Shown in pieces: positions 42,001-54,200 of a DNA stretch of 64,000 nucleotides (positions within the stretch are counted from its first letter, which is position 1; each line of letters begins with the position of its first letter). Position numbers and translations under genes: made by a program. The notes below the pieces were generated by a model. It did not search any database. It was not told the origin of the DNA and was given only the letters and a program-made list of their open reading frames with translations. Origin of the DNA: Siphonodentalium dalli (Eukaryota; Mollusca; Scaphopoda; Gadilida; Siphonodentaliidae); NCBI GenBank assembly GCA_032622095.1, contig CP136066.1, positions 154,465,152 to 154,529,151 of the forward strand. Reading direction: 5' to 3'.

Positions 42001-45000
42001 ACTGGTGCCTAAACATGAACCTGACTCATTCCGTCTCATCCATCACCTCTCCTATCCGGCAGGCCAGTCGCTCAATGATCATATTCCGCGCGAATTCACT
42101 ACTGTCACATATACCAGTTTTGACGCTGCTGTTGCCACCATCCAGTCCCTTGGGGCCGGGACTTTGCTCGCGCGCGGGGATTTGGAGGCTGCTTATCGTA
42201 ATCTTCGCATCTACCCGGGCGATTTCGATCAACTTGGTTTTAAACTGGACGACATGTATTATTTCGACAAATGCTTACCTTTCGGCTGCAGCGTGTCGTG
42301 CGCAACTTTTGAAAAATTCTCGACATTTTTGGAATGGGTTGTTAAGCAGCGGTCCGGCAACCCACACATCTTGCACTACTGCGATGACTTTCTGTTCTGT
42401 GGTCCGCCAGCCACGTCCCAGGCCTCAGACAGTCTTGACATGTTTCATCGCGTTTGCTCTGATCTTGGCGTACCTATTGCTCATGAAAAAACGGTCTCGC
42501 CCACCTCGAAACTCTGCTACCTTGGTCTCGAACTCGATACGTTGGCTAACGCGGTGCGTCTCCCTGCTGAGAAGCTCACAGCCATTCAGTCCAAAATCTC
42601 TATGGCTTTGCGCTGCCGTAAAATCTCGGTCCGTGAACTACAGTCGCTCATTGGCTCATTACAATTTGCGTGCAAGGCGATTCGTCCGGGCCGCCCATTT
42701 TGTCGTCGCCTGATTGATGCCCTGCAGGGATTTTCTAAGCCGCATCACAAAATCCGAATTAATTCTGGCATGCGTGCCGATTTGGCCACGTGGTTACAGT
42801 TCTTCACGTCATTCAATGGGATCTACCTTTTCCCTTCTGCGACCTGGCTCCATGATACCGACATCAATTTCCACACAGACGCTTGTGGTGGTCAGTCCGG
42901 CGGCTTTGGCGCTTATTTCAACGGCCTTTGGGCTTTTGGCAAGTGGCCCCTTCCTTGGCATGCTTTGGGCCTGACCCGCAATATGGGTGTCCTCGAGATG
43001 TTCCCAGTCTTAGTGGCCATCAGCGTCTGGGGGCGTCGCCTCCGGAATCATCGCCTCCATTTACACTGTGATAACATTACCGTGGTCCGCGCCATCAACG
43101 ACCAAACTTCCAAATGCAAGCCGCTCATGGCCCTGTTGCGCCAGCTGGTCCTGCTGCTCCTGTCTCACAACATCTCCTTGCGTGCTTCATGGATCGCGTC
43201 TCGTGATAATGCTCTCGCTGACAGCCTCTCTCGTTTCCAGATGAAACGTTTCCGTCGACTGGCGCCGTCCGCCGCCCGAACGCCAACACCATTTCCCAGG
43301 TGCCTGTGGACCTGCGTCGACATGTAACGCTGCTTTTGACTTCCTCACGGGCGCCAAAAACTCACCGCACGTATCGCACCGCCATACGGGCTTATCTCGA
43401 TTTCGCACACCAGCATCACTTGGCCGTTTCCTGGCCACTCCCGGAACACGCTATCGTTGGGTTTATCGCGGGGCTTCATCGCTCCCAGCATTCTGCTTCA
43501 ACCATTTCCACCTACCTGGCTGCCATCGGTCGGCAGCATCGACTCCGGGGTATGCGAGATCCCACTTCGACTTACCTCATTCGCCAACTATTGACCGGGG
43601 TCCGTCGCTTGACGCCTTCATCATCTCGTCCTGCTCCAGTGACAATACCTTTGCTGCGCACCTTGCTCCGCGTGCTTCCTCGCATATGCTCGTCGCCACA
43701 TGAGGTCGCTTTGTTTACGTCTGCCTTTACGATGGCCTTTTTTGGACTGTTCCGCGTGGGGGAACTGGCCGCTGTGTCCAAGGCCGACTTTGGACATGCT
43801 ATATTTCTTCGCGATGTCTCGTTGTGCGGCTCCGCCATTGACGTTTGGCTCCGGCATTCTAAAACGAACCAATGTGGTCCTCCCGCTCATGTTCGCATTC
43901 CGTGCCTGCCGACTGATCCACATATCTGCCCGCTGCGCGCGGCCACCACATTTCTTGCCATTCGCGGCTCCCGGTCGGGACTGTTCCTTTCTCACCAGGC
44001 TCAGACCCCGCTCACAGTCGCGCAGTTTCGGGCCGTGCTCCATCAGGCTTTGCGTACGTCCGGCTCTCGACAATATATCACGCCGCATTCATTTCGTTCG
44101 GGTGGTGCTACCTATCTGGCGGATCTGGGCACCCCTTACCATGCCATCCAACACCGGGGTCGTTGGCGGTCTGATGTTTGTCGTCGATACCTCCACTCAA
44201 CATCTGCTTAGTCTCGTTTCAGTAGCCATTATCTGGGTCTTGGGTTCGTCCCACGTCTACTGGGCTCACCAGCGTGCTGTGCGGCGTCCTGTTGGCCAAC
44301 ATCTCCAGCTGTCCAGCCGCGGCGCTTCTGTTAGATGGATCGGCACTCGTGGGATGCTCTGGAGCGATTTCCACGCCACGTTCGACCGGGAGCTCGCCGC
44401 TTGTCCGCAGTCTCGGCATCCTACCCACATCATCATCCAGCTTGGTTCTAACGACATCACAGCCGGTGGGTACCGTGACTTGCGTGCCAGTGTTAAGCGG
44501 GAACTTTCTTATGTGCAGGAAACTTTGCCTGACTGCACCCTTATTTGGTCACACGTGTTCCCGCGCCGCTATTGGCACAACGCCCATCGCCCGAGTATTG
44601 GTGCTCGCCAGCGCCGGGACTTTAACCAACGCATGTTGGGCTTCGTCTTGCATCACGGGGGTCGTGGCATCAAGCACCCAGACATTTGCGCTTCTGATAA
44701 GGGCATGTATCGTTCAGATGGGATCCATCTCTCCCCCGTCGGCAACGATATCTATCTGAATAGTCTCCAGGGCGCCCTGGAGACCTTCCTGGCATCTGAC
44801 ACTATGGTTTTCCCGGTGGTTTAACTGTTTCATTGATGTATTTGGGCATGGAGCTCCTGGTTTGGGGGAGTGCTGCGCACTCTATGGCGGTCCTGCAGAT
44901 AGTGGTAGTGGTAGTGTCGCCATAGCGTTATAACCTGTCTGGTAACTTTGATGGGTGGCTTATCAATAGTAGCTTAGTATGTTTATGACTGCGCAGTCAT

Positions 45001-48000
45001 CTTATGCTTATTTGAGAGTGCTCTCGATCTGTAGCCTGAGTGTAATATTCCAGGCCTGTGCTTAGCCATAGGGAGTTGGGCTGTCCAGTGGTCTCTACTG
45101 CCATTCCTGCGTCGCACTCGTTGGGCTTCTCCCTGGTGGCCGTGTGTGCTTATTGCTTAGGGCGCCTCATAGCAATTCTTGGGCGCCGGCTCCGAATCGT
45201 ACCTTAGCTCGTCGGGCCATGCTCGTGCCTGCGCTGTACAGCAGTATTTCTTCAGCGTTCTCTGCTTCGGCTTCTCGTCAGAGCGAAGGCTCTGCTTAAT
45301 TGGTTTTCCATGCGTATGGGCTATCTGCAGGACAAGCTTATAATTTCATTAAAGCTGAGATCATAACCCACTCATGTGTTGTCATTTAAATATTCCATGC
45401 AGTAGTGGCAGGGCTGTCACTGGTGGGGGTAGTGTCTCTTGGATCTGAGTGATCACATAATGCACCCAGGGCCGATAAGGTTCGGGGTGATTTATGTGGT
45501 TCTTTGATCCTGTCATCCGGCAGACATTCCGGTTTTTCGGTACGATCCGTTCCGTATCGGCCGAACTTAAAGTCCGCATTTTACATCCGCCCGGAATGCT
45601 GCCTCCTTCCGGTAACTGAGAAAGCAATTCACTTTTGAATTATACGCATCGCGCTCCCTCCCTCCCCCCTTGGAGCTCCATGCCCCGCTTTGTTCGGCGT
45701 CCCGAGTGGCACGCCATATTCATTGTTCTGTGATGCCTGTTTTGTTTTGGGCCTAGGGCCCTGTGTATTTGCATCTCGTTGCTGCTGTTTGTTTTCCCTT
45801 TCAGGTGCTGTGTCATCAGTGCCATTGATCCAGCTTTGGTGCGTCCTGCGGGGGTAACTTTGGTGTTGCCCGCCCATACCACGGTGCTTAGCCATAGGGA
45901 GTTGGGCTGTCCAGTGGTCTCTACTGCCATTCCTGCGTCGCACTCGTTGGGCTTCTCCCTGGTGGCCGTGTGTGCTTATTGCTTAGGGCGCCTCATAGCA
46001 ATTCTTGGGCGCCGGCTCCGAATCGTACCTTAGCTCGTCGGGCCATGCTCGTGCCTGCGCTGTACAGCAGTATTTCTTCAGCGTTCTCTGCTTCGGCTTC
46101 TCGTCAGAGCGAAGGCTCTGCTTAATTGGTTTTCCATGCGTATGGGCTATCTGCAGGACAAGCTTATAATTTCATTAAAGCTGAGATCATAACCCACTCA
46201 TGTGTTGTCATTTAAATATTCCATGCAGTAGTGGCAGGGCTGTCACTGGTGGGGGTAGTGTCTCTTGGATCTGAGTGATCACATAATGAGTAAATATTAA
46301 TGAGATAAATGAATAGCTTTTTTCATTTTATTTATATTAAAGTTTATTCATGTGCTATATAACTGTCCATTTTCATCTGGAACCAGTAGCATTGGTACAT
46401 GGCAATGTGATCGGATGTAAAAGGCGAATTCCTGAGAGTTGGTTCGTAATCTGGATTTCTGAGAAGATGACATGCCCATATCCACACTAACTACCCCCCT
46501 AAGCACTGCCCTAAGTGTCCTACACACCTTAACAATGATGCTGAACACTTTGAGGCATTTATATTGAAGAAATGTTGTAAGAGGAAAAAATTGCGACCAC
46601 TCAGGAAAAAAGTGACTTTTTCGCAGCTGAACCACCCACCCACCCCGGCCTAGTGTATGGAAAAAAGTGGATGACCCCCCCCCCCCCCCTGTATGATGTC
46701 ACTTATTAAATTCATTGCAATATCTGCATTAATGTTTTTGAAACTTGAAAGCCAAACAGGCGAAACATATTCTCTTGAAATGGCATACTAATTTTGCATT
46801 TACTCCAGTATTGTAAATATTTGTCAACACATGTATAGTTCATCTTTCTCATTTAATCTATAACTTAACTCTTTCATCACTGAATATCATAGCTACATTT
46901 ATCCCACAACCCTGAATATCTGGCAATAATATTAAGAAAATAGTATGTGCATGTTATGTATACTATACACTATACTAGTAATTGATACCTATGGCAATCT
47001 ATGTATTGTCATGTTCGGGAGATATTGAAGTATCAAATGAGTATGTTTGTGTGACTGTCAATTTGTCTCGTTAAGTAATTACAGGTATAAAACAGGTGAG
47101 AACCGGTAACATTTACGTAAAATCGCCTATTACATCTTGTTTTCTGTTATTTGTGGTGCAATATGAATACTACATCTCTAATATAGTTTTACGTTCATGT
47201 TCTACTAAACCTCGGTGAACCTATAGTCTATTTACCTCTGATATACTGTGCCATGACAACAGGTAGAATACATCCTTTACAGGTGTGGTGTATACAAAAA
47301 TTATCCAATGTAGCATTATCAATGAAGGTATTCCTTATCAACTGGGGAAACGTATATAAACTCAACAAATAGGTCTTTATGTATGAACAAGTTGTGTTTT
47401 CAATTATGTTCCACATATCCTTGTAATCACTGTCACATTCTCCACTATAGAGTAATTACTTATTTTACTTCCATGCTCTGAATTCAGGTCAGACAGTTCA
47501 TTATCGCTAGAGTTAGAGTAATCAATTTAGTCTCCACTATGATCTTTATCATCTGAGACAAGCTGTTTTCTGGATATTTACTAACTGCACACAATATATC
47601 AAATACACAAACATTAAAATTCTCAAAGAATTCATCCTCAGAAAACTGTCACCATCACTATCACCCGATATGTTTATAAATTTAGTTTGCTTGGTGTATG
47701 CCTGTTTGGAAAGGAATAAAACTTGTTTCTATAACATTTTTGAGATAAAACCAAGTTTATATATTTCCTGTCTATGCTCCAGAATACCCCCACATTAGAT
47801 AAACTTTAATTGTCATATGTTTGTGATTCAAAAGCAATTTAAACACAGGATGCCTGTGTTTGACATAATAGACCGCTACAGCGGACTGCCGTGATGAAGC
47901 GTAATTGTTAATTTGGCCGCTACAGCGGGCTGCCGTGATGAAAGAGTTAAACAAGAAAAAATATAATATAGATATGCTTTTAGCAAATTATGCACCCTTC

Positions 48001-51000
48001 CTACAGACCTCGTTCAACATTGAGTGTATACAATAGTACAGTAGTTTGAACAACTAACTTAAGCCCTATCATTTCAGACTGGATAAGTTTGTTCAATACT
48101 GAATACGTCTTCAACAGTCTAATTTCACTCACTTGAGAATATCAAAGACTGTCAGGTATGTGTAAGCGAGTAAGGCTGTAAAAGAAAGAAAATTTAGATC
48201 AATTACATGTACAAGCAGAATTACTAGAACACACCAAATTTATTTATATCATACCATATTAGCAATTTAATAGGATGTACTACATATTGATAAATAAGAA
48301 CTTCACACATAACGGCTATAGATTTAAACTATGTAAGACTGCATAAGAAAGAGACGATAAAATGGTCACGAAGAATTGTTATTCATGGCTTGCTACAATA
48401 AGTGGGTCGTACATCGGTTCACCCATTGGACTATATGATAAAGAGATGACAAAAGTTACCTTGCCTTGAACACAGATCTCAGAAACCCACTTAATGGTGA
48501 TAACCTATATATGTCCAAAAAAATTACAAGTAACGCTCGTAGCTATGCATATATTATTAAAACAAAGAAGCCACTAATGGTATGCTAAATGGGTCTATTT
48601 AAATTAGAGAGTTGTAAAACTCACTGATAGAGTTACGACTACATTTAAGGTAGATCATGTCATGAATCTCTACTCTGGCTAATGCCCATAGAGATCATAT
48701 TCCACCAGTACAAAACCTTTTTGAATTTTCGACAGGGAACCTTATAAGTCGAAAAAATAACGTGGGGAATATATTTCCTAGTTATTGTCTGTTCCTTAAT
48801 AATGTAATTCATTGTAGGTGAAGATCCCAACTCAAAATTTCATGATTTAAGTGACAGAGATTTTACTTCGCATCACTTACAATAATAATTTATTATGGAA
48901 TTTCTACTGGGTAATCAATTCAATGTTTATTGTGATATTGGCTCACAAAAGTCACCGAAAAGCATGCAATTTTGAGTTGGGACCTTCACCTACAGCGAAG
49001 TACATTATTAAGGAACAGATAATAACAAAGAAATATATTTTTCGACTTCATAAGGTTCCCTGTCAAAACTTCAAAAAGCTCACAGGTTTTGTACTGGTGG
49101 AATACGATCTCTACGGGCGTTAGCCAGAGTGGAGATTCATGGCATGATCTACATTTAAGGTACTGTGTCATCAAATTATGTGCATGTTCCAACTGTAGCT
49201 GTGATGCCCTAACCATCAGAATGGACAGGGTATCAATTTCTTCTTAAAGATACAGACACTCAGTCAATTACATTAATGCCCTAAATAATCGACTCCTTAA
49301 CCACAGCAGAATTATGGGTAATTTTTCAGGATTTAGTCGGAAATATGGCTTGTTGCCATTCAACGGAAAACTCTGTGCCAAGCCATATTTCCGACTAAAT
49401 CCTGAAAAATTACCCATAATTCTGATGTGGATAAGGAGTCGATTATTTAGGGCATTACTGTAGTTTTGTTGTGTCAGATAGCCATCATTTATCAAGCCTT
49501 GGGTGACTATCCTCAATTGTCGGATATCTCACTGCACATGATTATCGATGCATTGCCGTATTCATTTATCCTAATTGTCGTTATTTTTGAGAAACAAATT
49601 TTGTGGTCCTACATGATATTTAAGACTATGAATAGCTAAACATAGTCATAACTCTATCCGTCGGTTGTGAAACCTATCTAAGAGTACAATGCATATAGGC
49701 CTGATAATATGGTGCTGGACATTTGCAGAATAAGGTCCCCAGAGGGTGAATATAGTGACGCTACCAGCACAGGCCTCATCTGCTATTGGAGACCTAGACA
49801 CAGATCTAACTTCCCAGATGGTGATTTGCACCCATTGTGCACCTTGATTATGTATTATGTCATCTGCCAATTAGGGGATATAGAGAAACTGAACTAAAAA
49901 ATAAAAAGAAACTTTCTAAAGAAGTTTATAAAGAAGCTAAAAAAAAACCTTTTAATTTCATAATAAAGATACTTTCCAGAAAAGATGAGGCCTAAGCAGA
50001 ATGAGGTCCCAGAAGGTGAATTTAGCATCACTAACTTCACCTTCTGCAGACATCAGTCATCTAATTATGCGGCACCATATATTCCGGCCTGAATGCATAG
50101 AGGTTCTTACCCATGCTGTTTGTGGAATGGCAAAACGTGAGCAGAATGAATGTGCTGATCAGATTGAAACAAAGGAAATAAAGAATCTTCTTGGCCTGTA
50201 AAGAAGAAATAACTATGAGTTGCTGGGAGCAATTAATTTCAGTGCTGAAAATTAACATCCAGTAGATAAGGCAATTTGTTTTAAGAGGGTATAAAGCACA
50301 AAATATCTTCTTATAACTCAAAGGATTCAAGACCTTTAACCCTTTCAGTGCCAAGTCCGATTTTTGTATCAACCAGAGCCTGTGTGAGGAGAGTATGAGA
50401 GGGGTGGCCCCTCTCATTGGGGCGGTCCGGGAATTTTTTTTAAATTTCAATGCTCTGAGAGTGATCTTTGGCATATCTGAAGGATGATTTTCATTTTTTA
50501 ACCAAAGAGAATTTTATACTTTCAGTAGCTATTAATATGACCAGAGTCACTTAAGCTAGAAAACAAAATTCATTTAATACATGAATTCTATTTATATTTA
50601 TACACAAAAGAAAAGAAACAATGAACCAACATATTTATTTCAACTAACAAGATAACATTGTTTTTAACAGAATTAAACAAACACACATAATGATAACAGA
50701 TTAATATATTATCATAATAATGCATAATATAATCTAATAATGTATAATATGCCCCACTGTATGATTGAGATGAAAAAGATCTGCAACATTTTTCATTATT
50801 TCTTATTTCTAGGTTTGTAGTTAAACACTCTCAAAATTATGTTGTGTTGTTCTATTTGTTTCCAATTGATATACCGGTATATGTTAGGGCCCTAGTAATT
50901 AGAACTAATCTCTACGTTAATTAATCATTTGGTATTATGAGATCCCACCTGATAACCAGGTTGATTTGATCAAATTGTCACTGTACCTATACTGTATTGT

Positions 51001-51226
51001 GTAATTTCGCTTTAATTTGATTGAAATACTAAAGTCTGAAGGCTGAATGGTAACAAACCTGAACTATTTGAAGTTTTCACAGATGAAAGCTAGATAGAAC
51101 CAAACATACTTTACAGTATGATTCCAACTGTTAAACTTAAATCTTTTTGTAAACTTAAATGTCTTATGTCAATATATATAAATACATAAATGCTGTGTAT
51201 CTTGTTATAATATGAATTGGGACCTG

Positions 51227-51269
<43 letters not shown>

Positions 51270-54200
51270 TAATTTGTTTTTTTTGCCTTCAATTTGTTTG
51301 GGCGCCCAAACTCAATGTCCCCAAACCCGGTATATGGGAGTCGAAAACGGGCTGGGTCAGACATTATTATAATCAATAAATTTGAAAAATGATCAAGGAA
51401 ATATGGGTTGATACAAAAATCGGACTTGGCACTGAAAGGGTTAAAGTGGGTACCTGTGAAAAATCAGAAAAAGTTAAATCATCCTTATTAAGAAGAACAT
51501 GAAAATAATAGATAGACTTTGTTCTTATTTTCATTATTAATAAGTGCACAATAATGAGCGTTTGCATGTTGAAACAATTGTATGTTTTGACAACAAACAT
51601 CACAAAGGACAATTGTGATACAAATATCTAGTTGAAATCTGAATATTCAGCTTGACCTTTTCTAATGTTCATTTCACAATTTGATTGTCATATCTGAAAA
51701 CACTAGTTTTGTAAGCTGAAAGTGACTAAGCGTAGTGAAAACAGCAGTTTATTATAACAGTTGATGTTTACATAACAATGATTTAAAAACATGACATCCT
51801 TTTATTGGAGAGTTATTGATTGTAGAAATAAGAATAAATGGTGTATATTTCACTTATTTGTTCATGTTCTTCTTGATAATGATGTTTTAACAGACTTTTA
51901 TAACTTTTGAAAATGTAACCCAACAAGCCTGCAAATAGCGTGTCTGTCATTTGCAGAATGAGGTCACCAGAGGGTGAATTTAGTGACGCTATTCCACATA
52001 GCGGGCTAGCATCACTAAATTCACCCTCTGGTGACCTCATTCTGCTAAGGCCCTCAACTGCTATGGCAGACCTAGGATCAGATTGAAGTTCCCCAGTTGA
52101 AGTTGGTGATGTTCACCCATTGGGCACCTCAATTATGAATTTGATCTTCTGCAAATTAGGGGATATAGAAACTTCCTTGAAGGGAAATGTAACTAAAAAC
52201 AATGTTAATTCGATACTATAGATACTTCCCAGAAGATGAGACCTAAGCAGAATGAGGTCGCCAGAGGGCGAATTTGGTGATGCTAGCCCACTGTGTGGGA
52301 TAGCGTCACTAAATTCACCCTCTGGGGACGTCATTCTGCAAATGACAGACACGCTATTTGCAGACTTGTAACCCAATCTGACATAGATGAAACCACCAAT
52401 AGATAAAATTAGTGGCATATTCATTTAACCCTTTCATGACAGGAGCTGCACTGGTGCAGCATTAAAATAATGTGCCTGTGCATTCTCTTATATATGCCAG
52501 TCTCCCATAGGGAGCCTCGCATATATAAGAGAATGCACTGGCTTACAAGGACAAGGTAAATATTGTTAGGCCAATGCATTCCATTATATATGCGAGGCTG
52601 AAGGGGTTACTCTCAACTAAAAAAAAGAGTTACTTTTTAGAAGAGAGTGATCCCTTTAGCCTTAATTACCGTAGCAGAGGCTTAAGTCAATTAACAATAA
52701 AAGGGATATTCGTAACAAGAAACACTTGTGAAAATAATATTCACAGAGTTAAATAGACAGAAATTTACAGATAATACTGGAGTTCCTTAAGACAAAAATA
52801 AGGTTGGTCACAATTGTCATTGGGCACTCATACATTGAGGGAGTATGAGTAACAGGCCTCAATATATGGTGTGGGAAATTTGCAGAATGAGGTCGCCAGA
52901 GGGTAATTTAGTTACACTACCCCACACAGTGGGCTAACATCACTAAATTCACCATCTGGGGACCTCATTCTGCTTAGGCCTCATATTCTCTGGAAAGTAT
53001 CTTTATTGTAAAATTACTAAGTTTTTTTTTTCTGTTTTAGTTTAATTTCTCTACATCCCCAAATTGGCAAACAATATAATTGAGGTGCCCAATTGAGGTG
53101 CACATTATCATCTGGGAACTTAAATCTGTGTCTTGGGCTCACATAGCAGATGAGGCCATGCAGAATGAGGTCCCCAGAGGATGAACTTGGTGATGCTAGC
53201 CTGCAGTGAAGGGTAGTGTCACTAAATTCACCCTCTGGAGACGTCATTCTGCAAATGTCCAGCACCATATTTTGAGGCCTGATGAGTCAGCACGTTATAA
53301 TGATTGGTATAAAAACATGTCCCGCATTGTCCCGATCAGACTGGAGCAGCACCTGTTGGAAGGCTGTAGTTGGTTCATTAGTTGACTTGCACAAGTAACT
53401 GGTATAATAGTGTATGGTTTAACCCTTTCATGACTGGCGCTTCCTGAAATTTTGCGAAAACACTGTGCCAATAAATTCTCTTATATATGTGAGTCACCCA
53501 TAGGGGAGCCTTGCATATATAAGAGAACACATTGGCCTAACAATATTTACCTTGACCTCGTATGCCAGTGCATTATATTATATATGCGAGGCGCCCTATG
53601 GCATACAAGAGCATGCACTGGCACAGGATCTTTAATGCTGCACCAGTGCTGCTCCTGTCATGAAAGGGTTAAAAAGTATATTTTATGATGTTCAACATAT
53701 ATGATAAATATGATCTATAATTAACTTATTTATACATACTTCACTGGTACGCAGCACTGTGATTATCTCCTTCCACAGGTAACCTGTTATGGATCGCTGA
53801 CTGATATTCTTGACGGTTGTCTAAAATTCAAGATTCATATGGTCCTTACATGGTAAAGTGTTATTAACCCAAAATTATAAACCTTTAAAAACTGAGTAGT
53901 ACCAACAGTTCCCATAACTGATATATTTGTAGTGATGCTAAACTGATATGTTCAAAAACAGCCTCAGGATATTTGTTGAACTTATTTGCTGAACACATCT
54001 ACACATCAATCCAGAGGGGTTTTCTTTGCCTGTAGGCTGTCGCCTGCTGAAGTCATGTGATATATGACCAGAATATATTACTATTCAAATCTCAGATACC
54101 TAATAATAGTGTCAGCATGATTATTAATTTTGGAGAATACTTCCAACGATTATTATAAGTCCCATACTAGTCAAACTCTTTATTCACATATGAACTAGAG

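Larger units (their letters stand above)
40077..46288 (+). mobile_element. Complete Ngaro-type tyrosine-recombinase retrotransposon
   Basis: The element has split direct repeats in the order A1 (40077-40275), ORFs, B1 (45058-45462), A2 (45457-45656), B2 (45884-46288). This is the Ngaro arrangement, not LTRs or DIRS inverted repeats. The hexamer ATAATG sits at the left end, the B1/A2 junction and the right end, as expected for a recombinase crossover core. Four ORFs encode Gag, RT/RNase H, tyrosine recombinase and an SGNH hydrolase; the hydrolase is a known Ngaro hallmark. There is no methyltransferase and no integrase. The body is GC-rich compared with the surrounding AT-rich intron. It lies in SLC30A6 intron 5, opposite to the host gene. 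Confidence 0.93.

Noticed and set aside
43700-44140. N-terminal 147 codons of the frame ending at 44824
   Set aside because: They lie wholly within the recombinase gene in another frame and show no hydrolase motif; the true ORF starts at 44141 or 44174.
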